From contig JASNYH010000003.1 of NCBI GenBank assembly GCA_048500255.1, positions 62,001 to 126,000 of the forward strand: 64,000 nucleotides of DNA. Direction: 5' to 3'. The position numbers and the translations under genes are program-made. Every line of letters begins with the position of its first letter. Positions within the stretch are counted from its first letter, which is position 1. This DNA is from JAMHWF01 sp048500255 (GTDB taxonomy: Bacteria; Pseudomonadota; Gammaproteobacteria; Burkholderiales; Burkholderiaceae_C). A model generated the notes under the pieces. The model saw only the letters and a program-made list of their open reading frames with translations, was not told the origin of the DNA and ran no database searches. Below, piece after piece: positions 55,887 through 64,000 of this stretch.

Positions 55887-56567
55887 ATGAGCCACGACCT
55901 CGACGAACTCTTCGAGAGCAACCGCCGCTGGGCGGCCGAGACCGAACGCCGCTCGCCTGGCTTCTTCACGAAGCTGCTCGGCCAGCAGGCGCCGCAGTAT
56001 CTGTGGATCGGCTGCGCCGACAGCCGCGTGCCGGCCAACGAGCTCGTCGGCCTGCTGCCGGGCGAGCTGTTCGTGCACCGCAACGTCGCCAACGTGGTCG
56101 TGCACTCCGACCTCAATTGCCTCTCGGTGATGCAGTTCGCCGTGGATTCGCTGCAGGTGCGGCACATCATCGTCGTCGGCCACTCGGGCTGCGGCGGCGT
56201 GCGTGCCGCGCTGCACGACGCGCGTGTCGGCCTGGTCGACAACTGGCTGCGCCACGTGCAGGACGTGCGCAACAAGCACCTGGCGTGGCTCGACGCGCTG
56301 CCCGAGCCACGGCGCGTCGACGCGCTGTGCGAGCTCAACGTGCTCGAACAGGCCGTCAACGTGTGCCAGACCACCGTCGTGCGCGACGCCTGGGCGCGCG
56401 GCCAACCGGTCGTCGTGCACGGCTGGGTCTACGGCCTGCACAACGGCCTGCTCGAGGACCTGCGCATCACGGCGCGCGGCCCCGACGACGTGGCGCCCAC
56501 CTACGCGGCGGCGCTCGACGCCGTCAAGCGCCGCCACGACGGCAGCGCCGGCGCGATCGAGGTGTAG
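55887..56567 (+). CDS. can: Beta-class carbonic anhydrase
   Basis: A 226-residue enzyme interconverting CO2 and bicarbonate. Zinc ligands Cys43 (with Asp45 and Arg47 in CADSR), His99 and Cys102 (HSGCGG) are all present. It may supply bicarbonate to biotin carboxylases such as methylcrotonyl-CoA carboxylase, whose beta-subunit gene lies at the end of the window (inference). aceK follows six bases later. Confidence 0.95.
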   Translation: MSHDLDELFESNRRWAAETERRSPGFFTKLLGQQAPQYLWIGCADSRVPANELVGLLPGELFVHRNVANVVVHSDLNCLSVMQFAVDSLQVRHIIVVGHSGCGGVRAALHDARVGLVDNWLRHVQDVRNKHLAWLDALPEPRRVDALCELNVLEQAVNVCQTTVVRDAWARGQPVVVHGWVYGLHNGLLEDLRITARGPDDVAPTYAAALDAVKRRHDGSAGAIEV

Positions 56568-56573
56568 AGATCG

Positions 56574-58355
56574 ATGTTTCCGACGCAGTTGACCGACACG
56601 CGCGCCTTCGACATCGCCCGCGCGCTGCTCGAAGGCTTCGACCGCCACTACCGGCTGTTTCGCCAGGCGAGCGCAGCCGCCAAGCGCCGCTTCGAGCAGG
56701 CCGACTGGGCCGGCCAGCAGCGCGCGGCGCGGGAGCGCATCGAGTTCTACGACCGCCGCGTCGACGAGGCCGCGGAGCGGCTCCAGCGCGAGTTCGATAT
56801 CGCGCGCGCCTCGATGGACACCTGGCAGCAGGTCAAGCTGCACTACATCGGCCTGCTGACCAACCACCTGCAGCCCGAGCTGGCCGAGACCTTTTTCAAC
56901 TCGGTGACGACGAAGCTGCTGCACCGCAGCTACTTCAAGAACGACTTCATCTTCGTGCGCCCGGCCGTCAGCACCGAGTACATCGAGAACGACGAGCCGG
57001 CGGCGCTGCCGACCTACCGCGCCTACTACCCGACGCGCGAGACGCTGCGCGAGACGCTGCTGCGCATCGTCGACAACTTCCAGTTCGACCGCGAGTTCGA
57101 AGACCTCGGCCGCGACGTCGACTGCGTGCTCGCCGCGCTGCGCGGCCACACGGGCGAGGTGCGGCTGCGCGCCAACTTCCAGATCCAGGTGCTGTCGTCG
57201 GCGTTCTACCGCAACAAGGGCGCCTACCTGCTCGGCAAGGTGATCAACGGCTTCGAGGAGGTGCCGTTCGCGCTGCCGGTGCTGCACACCGAGCGCGGCC
57301 GGCTCGTGATCGACACGGCGCTGTTCGGCGAGAACGACCTGCTGATGGTGTTCAGCTTCGCGCGCGCCTACTTCATGGTCGACATGGAGGTGCCCAGCGC
57401 CGTCGTGCAGTTTCTGCGCTCGATGATGCCGAGGAAGCCCAAGTCGGAGCTGTACGCCGCGCTCGGCCTGCAGAAGCAGGGCAAGAACCTCTTCTACCGC
57501 GACTTCCTGTTCCACCTGCGACACAGCAGCGACAAGTTCCGCATCGCGCCGGGCATCAAGGGCATGGTGATGCTGGTGTTCGACCTGCCGTCGTTCCCCT
57601 ACGTCTTCAAGGTCATCAAGGACTACTACCCGCCGCAGAAGGACACGACGCGCGAGCAGATCCAGTCCAAGTACCGCCTGGTCAAGACGCACGACCGCGT
57701 CGGCCGCATGGCCGACACGCTCGAGTACTCGAAGGTGGCGTTCCCGCGCGCGCGCTTCGAGGACGAGCTCGTCGCCGAGCTGAAGACCTACTGCCCGAGC
57801 CTGCTCGAGGAGGACGGCGACATGCTCGTCATCGACCATCTCTACATCGAGCGGCGCATGATCCCGCTGAACATCTACCTGCAGGACGCGACGCCGCGCC
57901 AGATGGAGCATGCCGTCGTCGAATACGGCAACGCCATCAAGGACCTGGTGGCGGCCAACATCTTCCCCGGCGACATGCTGTGGAAGAACTTCGGCGTCAC
58001 GCGCCACGGCAAGGTCGTGTTCTACGACTACGACGAGATCGAATACCTGACGGGCTGCAACTTCCGCCGCGTGCCGCAGGCGCGCACCGAGGAGGAAGAG
58101 CTGTCGGGCGAGGTCTGGTACAGCGTCGGGCCGCACGACGTGTTCCCCGAGACCTTCGGCCCCTTCCTGCTCGGCGACCCGCGCGTGCGCGAGGTCTTCA
58201 TGCGCCACCACGCCGACCTGCTCGACCCGGCGTACTGGCAGGCGCACAAGGAGCGCATCGCCGCGGGCTACGTGCACGACGTGTTCCCGTACGACACGCA
58301 CCGGCGCTTCAGCGCGCAGCGGCGCGCGCCCGAGCCGGTGGCCGCCGCCGCCTGA
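56574..58355 (+). CDS. aceK: Isocitrate dehydrogenase kinase/phosphatase
   Basis: A 593-residue bifunctional enzyme that switches isocitrate dehydrogenase off and on, sending carbon into the glyoxylate shunt. The ATP-binding PGIKGMVMLVF loop and the kinase-like DMLWKNFGV...DYDEIEYL motifs are present. Full length. Growth on acetyl-CoA from leucine or fatty acids needs the glyoxylate shunt, which fits the neighbours. No aceA or aceB nearby. Confidence 0.97.
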   Translation: MFPTQLTDTRAFDIARALLEGFDRHYRLFRQASAAAKRRFEQADWAGQQRAARERIEFYDRRVDEAAERLQREFDIARASMDTWQQVKLHYIGLLTNHLQPELAETFFNSVTTKLLHRSYFKNDFIFVRPAVSTEYIENDEPAALPTYRAYYPTRETLRETLLRIVDNFQFDREFEDLGRDVDCVLAALRGHTGEVRLRANFQIQVLSSAFYRNKGAYLLGKVINGFEEVPFALPVLHTERGRLVIDTALFGENDLLMVFSFARAYFMVDMEVPSAVVQFLRSMMPRKPKSELYAALGLQKQGKNLFYRDFLFHLRHSSDKFRIAPGIKGMVMLVFDLPSFPYVFKVIKDYYPPQKDTTREQIQSKYRLVKTHDRVGRMADTLEYSKVAFPRARFEDELVAELKTYCPSLLEEDGDMLVIDHLYIERRMIPLNIYLQDATPRQMEHAVVEYGNAIKDLVAANIFPGDMLWKNFGVTRHGKVVFYDYDEIEYLTGCNFRRVPQARTEEEELSGEVWYSVGPHDVFPETFGPFLLGDPRVREVFMRHHADLLDPAYWQAHKERIAAGYVHDVFPYDTHRRFSAQRRAPEPVAAAA

Positions 58356-58368
58356 GTCGGAGCACGCG

Positions 58369-58860
58369 ATGGACTTGCGCGAGGCGCTCGAGATCGCCAG
58401 CTATGCCGTCACCGTGATCGGTCTGCCGTTCGCCGTCGTCGTGTTCCTGATGCAGCAGCGGCGCGAGCGCGAGAACGAGGAGGAAGAGGGCTACCAGCTG
58501 CTCTCCGACGCCTACAACGACTTCCTCAAGGTCGTGCTCGCCAACGCCGACCTGCAGCTGCGCAGCCAGGAGGCGCTGGCGCGCCCGACGCCCGAGCAGA
58601 TGGAGCGCATGCTCGTCATCTTCGACATGCTGATCTCGCTGTTCGAGCGCGCCTACCTCGTCGCCTACAAGGACGACATGGCGCCCACCGAGCAGCGGCG
58701 CTGGAATTCGTGGGACGATTACATGCGCGAGTGGTGCCGGCGCGACGACTTCTTCCATGCCCTGCCGCTGCTGCTGCGCGGCGAGGACCCCGCGTTCCAG
58801 GACTACATCCGCCGCGTCGCGCACGAGGAGCGCGGCGCCGCGATGCTGGCACCGACCTGA
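58369..58860 (+). CDS. Single-helix membrane protein of unknown function
   Basis: A 163-residue protein with one N-terminal membrane helix (residues 10-28), then a charged helical cytoplasmic part with WNSWDDYMREWCRRDDF, a phrase I associate with small DUF4760-like proteins (uncertain). It is 13 bases after aceK and probably in the same transcript. Confidence 0.6.
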   Translation: MDLREALEIASYAVTVIGLPFAVVVFLMQQRRERENEEEEGYQLLSDAYNDFLKVVLANADLQLRSQEALARPTPEQMERMLVIFDMLISLFERAYLVAYKDDMAPTEQRRWNSWDDYMREWCRRDDFFHALPLLLRGEDPAFQDYIRRVAHEERGAAMLAPT

Positions 58861-58886
58861 TGTTCCGTTGATCGAAGGAGTGATCC

Positions 58887-60068
58887 ATGTCCACCGATTC
58901 CATCGTCATCGTTTCCGCAGCCCGCACGCCGATCGGCGGCATGCTGGGCGACTTCAGCGCGCTCGCGGCGCACCAGCTCGGCGCCGCTGCGATCAAGGCC
59001 GCCGTGGAGCGCGCCGGCATCACGGGCGACGCCGTCGACGAGGTGCTGATGGGCAACTGCCTGATGGCCGGCCAGGGCCAGGCGCCGGCGCGCCAGGCCG
59101 CGCTCGCCGCGGGCCTGCCGCAGTCGGCCGGCGCCGTCACGCTCTCCAAGATGTGCGGCTCGGGCATGCGCGCGATGATGTTCGCGCACGACATGCTCAA
59201 GGCCGACTCGGCCAACGTGATGGTCGCCGGCGGCATGGAGAGCATGACGAACGCGCCGCACCTCGTGTTCGCGCGCAAGGGTGTGCGCTACGGTGCGACG
59301 CAGATGTACGACCACATGGCGATCGACGGCCTGGAAGACGCCTACGACCGCGGCCGCGCGATGGGCGTGTTCGCCGAGGAGTGCGTCGCCAAGTACCAGT
59401 TCACGCGCGAGGCGCAGGACCAGTTCGCCATCGCGTCGACGGAGCGCAGCAAGAAGGCCAACGAGGACGGCAGCTTCGGCTGGGAGATCGCGCCGGTGAC
59501 GATCGCCGGCCCGAAGGGCGAGACGGTCGTCAAGTTCGACGAGCAGCCGTTCAAGGCCAAGCTCGACAAGATTCCGGGCCTCAAGCCCGCGTTCAAGAAG
59601 GACGGCACGATCACCGCTGCCAATGCGTCCAGCATCTCCGACGGCGCCGCCGCGCTGGTGCTGATGCGCGAGTCGACGGCGCAGCGCCTGGGCTGCAAGC
59701 CGGTGGCGCGCATCGTCGGCCACGCCGTGCACGCCCACGCGCCGAGCTGGTTCACGACGGCGCCGGTCGGCGCGATCGACAAGCTGCTCAAGAAGAACGG
59801 CTGGGCCGCCAAGGACGTCGACCTGTGGGAGGTCAACGAGGCCTTCGCGGCGGTGACGATGGCGGCGATGACGGAGTTCAAGCTGCCGCACGAGATCGTC
59901 AACGTGCACGGCGGTGCCTGCGCGCTCGGCCACCCGATCGGCGCCAGCGGCGCGCGCATCGTCGTCACGCTGCTGGGCGCGCTGCGCAAGTACGGCAAGA
60001 AGCGCGGCATCGCGGCGCTGTGCATCGGCGGCGGCGAGGCCACGGCGATGGGGGTCGAGCTCGTCTGA
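58887..60068 (+). CDS. Acetyl-CoA acetyltransferase (thiolase)
   Basis: A 393-residue thiolase. Nucleophile Cys90 in LSKMCGSGM, the His in CALGHPIGASG and the second Cys in LCIGGGEATAM are present. It condenses or cleaves acetoacetyl-CoA, the last step of leucine breakdown, and could also serve PHB synthesis. An AAGGAGTG site precedes the ATG. Its stop overlaps the MaoC-like gene start by one base. Confidence 0.93.
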   Translation: MSTDSIVIVSAARTPIGGMLGDFSALAAHQLGAAAIKAAVERAGITGDAVDEVLMGNCLMAGQGQAPARQAALAAGLPQSAGAVTLSKMCGSGMRAMMFAHDMLKADSANVMVAGGMESMTNAPHLVFARKGVRYGATQMYDHMAIDGLEDAYDRGRAMGVFAEECVAKYQFTREAQDQFAIASTERSKKANEDGSFGWEIAPVTIAGPKGETVVKFDEQPFKAKLDKIPGLKPAFKKDGTITAANASSISDGAAALVLMRESTAQRLGCKPVARIVGHAVHAHAPSWFTTAPVGAIDKLLKKNGWAAKDVDLWEVNEAFAAVTMAAMTEFKLPHEIVNVHGGACALGHPIGASGARIVVTLLGALRKYGKKRGIAALCIGGGEATAMGVELV

Positions 60069-60532
60069 TGGAATTCGCCACCGCTGTCACCGGGTCGCCG
60101 CCGGCACTGGTCGCCGCCGGCGAGACGTTCTCGCGCACGCTGCGCTGCACGGAGGCCGAGATCGCCGCCTTCGCGTCGGCCTGCGGCGACTTCAATCCGC
60201 TGCACCACGACGCCGAGGTCGCGGCGCGTTCGGCCTTCGGCCGCATCATCGCCAGCGGCGCGCACACCACGGCGATGATGATGGGCCTGGCGGCGACGCA
60301 CTTCTCGCGCCGCGACGACGGCGTCGCGCGCCAGATGGTCGGGCTGAACTTCAACTTCGCGTTCAAGGCGCCCGTCTTTGCCGACGAGGACGTGCACGCC
60401 GAATGGGTGGTGCGCGAAGTCGCGCCGCACGAGCGGCTGCGCGGCATGCTGGTGCAGATCGACGGCACGGCGAAGACGCAGCGCGGCGTCGCGCTGGTCG
60501 GGCGCGGCACGGTGCTGGTGCGCGCGGGGTAG
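60068..60532 (+). CDS. MaoC-like (R)-specific enoyl-CoA hydratase family protein
   Basis: A 154-residue hotdog-fold protein. The hydratase motif is clear in ACGDFNPLHHD with the following GRIIASGAHT. It probably hydrates an enoyl-CoA; the substrate is not known. Overlaps the thiolase gene by one base (TGATG), so the two are coupled. Confidence 0.88.
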   Translation: MEFATAVTGSPPALVAAGETFSRTLRCTEAEIAAFASACGDFNPLHHDAEVAARSAFGRIIASGAHTTAMMMGLAATHFSRRDDGVARQMVGLNFNFAFKAPVFADEDVHAEWVVREVAPHERLRGMLVQIDGTAKTQRGVALVGRGTVLVRAG

Positions 60533-60543
60533 ACAGGCCCGAA

Positions 60544-60580
60544 TCCTCTCGGAGGGTCGCTCGCCGCATGCCGGCGAGCC
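60544..60580. repeat. Hairpin between convergent genes, possibly a degenerate module 2 copy
   Basis: The sequence CCTCTCGGAGGGTCG is followed by a perfect hairpin GCTCGCCG-CATGC-CGGCGAGC (60559-60579). The layout, a C-run/G-run hairpin, then TCG, then a second hairpin, mirrors module 2 of the hslU/coaX/icmF repeat. There is no T tract. It could act as a weak bidirectional terminator. Confidence 0.45.
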
Positions 60581-60584
60581 CGGT

Positions 60585-60944
60585 TCATCCCTGGCTGCGC
60601 TGCACCTCCAGCACGCCGCCCGTCGCCGCCTCGTAGTAGACGGCCGGATCGCGCAGCGCGAGCTGCAGCAGCAGCGACGCCGCGCGTGCCTGCACGACGC
60701 GCTTGACGACGATGGCGCCGAACACCAGCGCCGCCCCCGGCCACGGCTGGCCGCCGAGCGCCAGCGCGATGCCCACGCCGATCGCCGCCACCGAGAAACC
60801 GATCAGGTGCAGCCGCTGCGTCACGTAGCTGCGCGCGAGCCGCGGATCGACGACGACGCGAAAGCGCCCGTGGGGAAGCCCGGCGCGGAATTCGTCGTGC
60901 GAGACGAACGCGGCCGTGTTCGCGGTGTCCGCCGGCGCGCTCAC
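60585..60944 (-). CDS. Small two-helix membrane protein
   Basis: A 119-residue protein with two hydrophobic segments in the middle (LHLIGFSVAAIGVGIALALGG and PGAALVFGAIVVK). Start GTG at 60944 overlaps the stop of the binding-protein gene (GTGA), so it is co-translated with it. It might be linked to that transport system, but I do not recognise it. Confidence 0.6.
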   Translation of the reverse strand: MSAPADTANTAAFVSHDEFRAGLPHGRFRVVVDPRLARSYVTQRLHLIGFSVAAIGVGIALALGGQPWPGAALVFGAIVVKRVVQARAASLLLQLALRDPAVYYEAATGGVLEVQRSQG

Positions 60945-61972
60945 TCGACCGCCAGCCTGCGATCGCGGATCAGCTTGTGCCAGAACGCCGTCTCGCGCTC
61001 GAGGAAGGCGGCGAGGGCGCGGCCGTCGGACGGGGCCACGTCGAGGCCGAACTCCTCGAGCCGCTTCTTCACGTCCGGCGCGACGATGGCCTTCTGCATC
61101 TCGGCCGACAGCCGGTTCGCGATGTCGGGCGGCGTGCCCCTGGGCACGAACAGGCCCTGCCACGCCGTCACGTCGAAGCCCTCGACGCCGAGCTCGTCGA
61201 GCGTCGGCACGTCGGGCAGCTGGGCGATGCGCCGCGGCGACATGACGGCCAGCGCGCGCACCTTGCCGCCCTTGATCTGCGGCAGTCCGGCGGCGGTGTC
61301 GAGCACCATCATCGGCACCAGGCCCGAGATCACGTCCTGCAGCGCGATCGCCGTGCCGCGGTAGGGCACGTGCACGATGAAGCTGCCGGTGCGGTCCTTC
61401 AGCAGCTCCATCGCGAGGTGGTGCGGGCTGCCCGCGCCCGGCGACGCATAGGTGTACTTGCCCGGCGACTTGCGGATCTCCTCGAGCCACTGGCGGCCGC
61501 TGGTGAAGCCGCTGCCGGGGTGCACGGCGAGGATCAGCGGAAAGCGCGCCATGAAGCCCAGCGGCACGAAGTCTTTCGGGTCGTAGGGCAGCCGCTGGTA
61601 CATCGCGGCGTTGAACACCATCGCGCCGTTGTCGCCCGTCACGATGGTGTAGCCGTCGGGCGCCGACTTGGCGGCCGCGTCGGTGCCGATCGTGCCGGCC
61701 GCGCCCGGCCGGTTCTCGATCACGACCGCCTGGCCGAGCTGCTTGCCCAACTGCGGCGCGAGGTTGCGCGCGAGGAAGTCGGAGCCGCCGCCGGCCGGGT
61801 AAGCGACGATCCAGCGGATCGGCCGGTTCGGATACGACGATGCCGCCGCGCCGGCGGCAGGCTGTGCCCGCGCCGGCCCGGCGAGCGGTACGCCGGCGGC
61901 TGCGGCGGCCGCGGCGGCGAGCAGCGCGCGGCGCGACAACGGCGATTTCGAAGGCGACGATGACGACGACAC
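60941..61972 (-). CDS. Bug-family tripartite tricarboxylate transporter-type binding protein
   Basis: A 343-residue periplasmic binding protein. A twin-Arg-like signal (SRRALLAAAAAAAAG, cleavage near ARAQP) is followed by YPNRPIRWIVAYPAGGGSDFLAR and ENRPGAAGTIGTDAAAKSAPDGYT, the Bug hallmarks. These are numerous in Burkholderiales and bind diverse carboxylates. The start is probably GTG at 61972, with GGGGGA seven bases upstream; a GTG at 62005 is the alternative. Confidence 0.9.
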   Translation of the reverse strand: MSSSSSPSKSPLSRRALLAAAAAAAAGVPLAGPARAQPAAGAAASSYPNRPIRWIVAYPAGGGSDFLARNLAPQLGKQLGQAVVIENRPGAAGTIGTDAAAKSAPDGYTIVTGDNGAMVFNAAMYQRLPYDPKDFVPLGFMARFPLILAVHPGSGFTSGRQWLEEIRKSPGKYTYASPGAGSPHHLAMELLKDRTGSFIVHVPYRGTAIALQDVISGLVPMMVLDTAAGLPQIKGGKVRALAVMSPRRIAQLPDVPTLDELGVEGFDVTAWQGLFVPRGTPPDIANRLSAEMQKAIVAPDVKKRLEEFGLDVAPSDGRALAAFLERETAFWHKLIRDRRLAVE

Positions 61973-62037
61973 GGCGATCCCCCAGCGTGATCGAGCTCGA
62001 CGCACGATAAGCGCAACGCTGCGCGCTGCGGCTTCGG

Positions 62038-62655
62038 TCAATCCCTCGGCAGGTAGCGCCGGTCCGACCATGTGGCCAGCCACTGCGGGCGGAAGGCGAC
62101 GAAGATCGCCGTGCACATGCCGGTGACGACGGCCTCGGCCCAGGCGATCAGCCAGCAGCCGACGAGCAGGCCCGCCAGCTCGGTGCCGGGCGGCAGCGGC
62201 GAGCGCGCCGCGACCCAGGCGCCGGCAGCCATCATGGCCACGGCCGTGACGAGAAAGCCGCGCCCGAGGATGTAGACGAACAGGTGCCGCGGCAGCCAGC
62301 GCCGCGTCGCCAGCCCGAGCGCCAGCGCCAGCGTCGCCGGCACGATGCCGCGCCAGGCCAGTGCGTGCACGCCGTGCGCGACGTCGGCACCGGCGAACAG
62401 CGTGCCGAGCGCGGCCACCGGCGCCAGCGTGGCGACGGCCAGCGGCCAGCCGAACATCAGCACCATCAGGCAGGCGCCCGACATCGCCAGCGTGAGGCCG
62501 CCGGGCAGCGTGCGCTCCGTCGCCCACAGCCACGGCAGCACGACGACGCAGGCCAGCCACGGCTGCAGCAGCGCGCCGCCGCGCAGCATGCGCCACGGCG
62601 CCAGCGCCAGCGCGATGGCGAGCGCGGCGGCGATCAGCGCGATCTCCAGTCCCAT
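62038..62655 (-). CDS. CbiM-like membrane protein (energy-coupling factor permease type)
   Basis: A 205-residue protein with about six membrane helices. The family resemblance (COG3235) rests on its overall length and helix pattern and on segments such as GGLTLAMSGACLMVLMFGWP. It may be a transport component for a metal or vitamin, but no ATPase or T-component gene is nearby. Moderate certainty. Confidence 0.6.
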   Translation of the reverse strand: MGLEIALIAAALAIALALAPWRMLRGGALLQPWLACVVVLPWLWATERTLPGGLTLAMSGACLMVLMFGWPLAVATLAPVAALGTLFAGADVAHGVHALAWRGIVPATLALALGLATRRWLPRHLFVYILGRGFLVTAVAMMAAGAWVAARSPLPPGTELAGLLVGCWLIAWAEAVVTGMCTAIFVAFRPQWLATWSDRRYLPRD

Positions 62656-62727
62656 CAGCGGCCGATGCTAGCCGCTGCGGGTTAGCGCGCTCACCGCCCG
62701 CCGTGCCGCGCGGGTACGCTCGCCGCC

Positions 62728-63336
62728 ATGCAGTACGCCCCGATCGACTTCTACTTCGACTTCTCGTCGCCGTACTCCTACATCGCCTCGGAGTGGGTCG
62801 ATGCCGTCGGCGCGCGATACGGCCGCACCGTGCGCTGGCACGCCATCCTGCTCGGCGCGACGTTCCAGGCCGCCGAGCTGAAGAGCCCGGTGTCGTACCC
62901 GATCAAGCGCGAGTACGCGCTGCGCGACTTCGCGCGCTCGGCGCGCTATTCCGGCGTGCCGTTCACCCTGCCCGAGAAGTTCCCGGTGCCGACGCAGAAC
63001 GCGGCGCGCGTCTTCTGGTGGCTGCACGACACCGCCGACGCGGCGCGCGCTGCCGCCTGGGGCCGTGCCGGACTGCGCGCCATGTTCACGCGCGGCGTCG
63101 ACCTGAGCGACACGGCCGCGCTCAAGGCGCTGGCCGCCGAGTTCGGCCTCGATGCCGACGAGGTGGAGCGCATCTGGCAGGAGCCGCACTGGAAGGAGCG
63201 GCTGCGGCACGAGAACGACGCCGCCATCGCCGCCGGCGTGTTCGGGGCGCCCTTCTTCATCGTCGACGGCGAGCCGTTCTGGGGCCACGACCGGCGCGGC
63301 CAGATGGAGCGCTGGCTCGAGCAAGGGCCGTACTGA
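62728..63336 (+). CDS. 2-hydroxychromene-2-carboxylate isomerase-like (GST kappa fold)
   Basis: A 202-residue DsbA/GSTK-type protein. The N-terminal FDFSSPYSYIA with the glutathione-activating Ser and the C-terminal AAGVFGAPFFIVDGEPFWG are the family signature. It could be a glutathione-dependent isomerase in aromatic breakdown or a general GST. It stands just before methylcrotonyl-CoA carboxylase. Confidence 0.88.
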   Translation: MQYAPIDFYFDFSSPYSYIASEWVDAVGARYGRTVRWHAILLGATFQAAELKSPVSYPIKREYALRDFARSARYSGVPFTLPEKFPVPTQNAARVFWWLHDTADAARAAAWGRAGLRAMFTRGVDLSDTAALKALAAEFGLDADEVERIWQEPHWKERLRHENDAAIAAGVFGAPFFIVDGEPFWGHDRRGQMERWLEQGPY

Positions 63337-63441
63337 GAACGACACGCGAGCCGACGGCGCGCCCGCCCCGACCGCATCCACCGCGCTGTTGCGCCGGCTT
63401 CGCTAGCATAGGCGTCGCCGCACCACGAACCCGGAGCATTC

Positions 63442-64000
63442 ATGCCGGTCCTCGCGTCCAGGCTCAATCCGCGCAGCGCCGACTTCGTCGCCAACGCCGA
63501 GGCGATGCGCGCCCTCGTCGACGACCTCAATGCCCAGCTCGCCCGCGTGGCCGAGGGCGGCGGCGCCGATGCGCGCCGCAAGCACACGGCGCGCGGCAAG
63601 CTGCTGCCGCGCGAGCGCATCGAACGCCTGCTCGACCCCGACACGCCGTTTCTCGAGATCGCGCCGCTGGCCGCGCTCGACCTGTACGACGGCGATGCGC
63701 CGGGCGCCGGCATCGTCGCGGGCATCGGGCGCGTCGCCGGCGTCGAATGCGTCGTCGTGTGCAACGACGCCACCGTCAAGGGCGGCAGCTACTTCCCGCT
63801 CACCGTCAAGAAGCACCTGCGCGCGCAGGAGATCGCGGCGCAGAACCGGCTGCCGTGCATCTATCTCGTCGACTCGGGCGGCGCCAACCTGCCGACGCAG
63901 GACGAGGTGTTCCCGGACCGCGAGCACTTCGGCCGCATCTTCTACAACCAGGCCAACATGAGCGCGGCCGGCATTCCGCAGATCGCCGTCGTGATGGGCT
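63442..64000 (+). CDS. liuB: Methylcrotonyl-CoA carboxylase beta subunit, 3' end outside the window
   Basis: The first 186 residues of a carboxyltransferase subunit; the frame runs open to the last base. The segments HTARGKLLPRERIERLLDP, GRVAGVECVVVCNDATVKGGSYFPLTVKKHLR and VDSGGANLPTQDEVFPDR are typical of MccB. With isovaleryl-CoA dehydrogenase upstream it marks leucine catabolism (isovaleryl-CoA to methylcrotonyl-CoA to methylglutaconyl-CoA). A GGAGC site precedes the ATG at 63442. Confidence 0.9.
   Translation, partial: MPVLASRLNPRSADFVANAEAMRALVDDLNAQLARVAEGGGADARRKHTARGKLLPRERIERLLDPDTPFLEIAPLAALDLYDGDAPGAGIVAGIGRVAGVECVVVCNDATVKGGSYFPLTVKKHLRAQEIAAQNRLPCIYLVDSGGANLPTQDEVFPDREHFGRIFYNQANMSAAGIPQIAVVMG

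Noticed and set aside
62668..63381. A 237-codon minus-strand frame over the GSTK-like gene
   Set aside because: The plus-strand frame has clear GSTK motifs at both ends; the opposite frame has none.

Overview
The window is about 64 kb of high-GC bacterial chromosome. It holds one complete rRNA operon (16S, tRNA-Ile, tRNA-Ala, 23S, 5S), and gene content and 16S sequence point to a betaproteobacterium of the order Burkholderiales, most like the Rubrivivax/Leptothrix/Methylibium group (inference from gene order and sequence style; genus not determined). Nearly all the DNA is coding, many genes overlap by ATGA/GTGA/TTGA junctions, and I see no prophage, insertion sequence, CRISPR array or plasmid functions.

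Layout. 1-6.7 kb: cell-wall and lipoate genes (DD-carboxypeptidase, D-amino acid transaminase, YbeD-like protein, lipB, lipA) and a multi-zinc-ribbon protein. 6.7-9.1 kb: TlpA-like thioredoxin, a degenerate histidine-kinase/receiver protein and a small lipoprotein. 9.1-11.6 kb: a regulatory PTS (EIIA, HPr, EI). 11.6-17.2 kb: rrn operon with promoter candidates, boxA elements, long processing stems and a strong terminator. 17.2-31.3 kb: mixed housekeeping and accessory genes (lipase-like hydrolase, phenylalanine hydroxylase, HDOD protein, Bfd, EF-G-like GTPase, AMP nucleosidase, MFS transporter, aldo/keto reductase, intradiol dioxygenase-like protein, diguanylate cyclase, transthyretin-like protein, DUF72). 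31.3-42.5 kb: YdjM-like membrane protein, fused isobutyryl-CoA mutase icmF, coaX, hslUV, a STAS-like protein, and a DksA with a very long histone-H1-like tail. 42.5-51.7 kb: COG0523 metallochaperone, CorC-like protein, lnt, glyQS, gmhB, plsC and a YgjP-type metallopeptidase. 51.7-64 kb: a leucine/isovalerate catabolism region with a MerR-type regulator (LiuR-like), isovaleryl-CoA dehydrogenase, a branched-chain amino acid type binding protein, carbonic anhydrase, aceK, thiolase, MaoC hydratase, a Bug-type binding protein, a GSTK-like isomerase and the 5' part of methylcrotonyl-CoA carboxylase beta.

How parts connect. The same 16-bp palindrome (TTGACGTTAACGTCAA) lies upstream of both icmF and the liuR-like gene, 17 kb apart, which suggests one regulon for isobutyryl/isovaleryl-CoA metabolism. 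The most unusual signal is a family of GC-rich palindromic repeats. Copies lie in two intergenic spaces (upstream of hslU and of coaX), and one sits in frame inside the GTPase domain of icmF. A different palindromic insert sits in frame inside isovaleryl-CoA dehydrogenase. The terminal hairpin of the repeat varies in sequence between copies but stays base-paired. Other oddities are a GmhB whose nucleophile aspartate reads glycine, an EF-G-like GTPase with Tyr at the usual catalytic His, and a transthyretin-like protein without the usual C-terminal signature.
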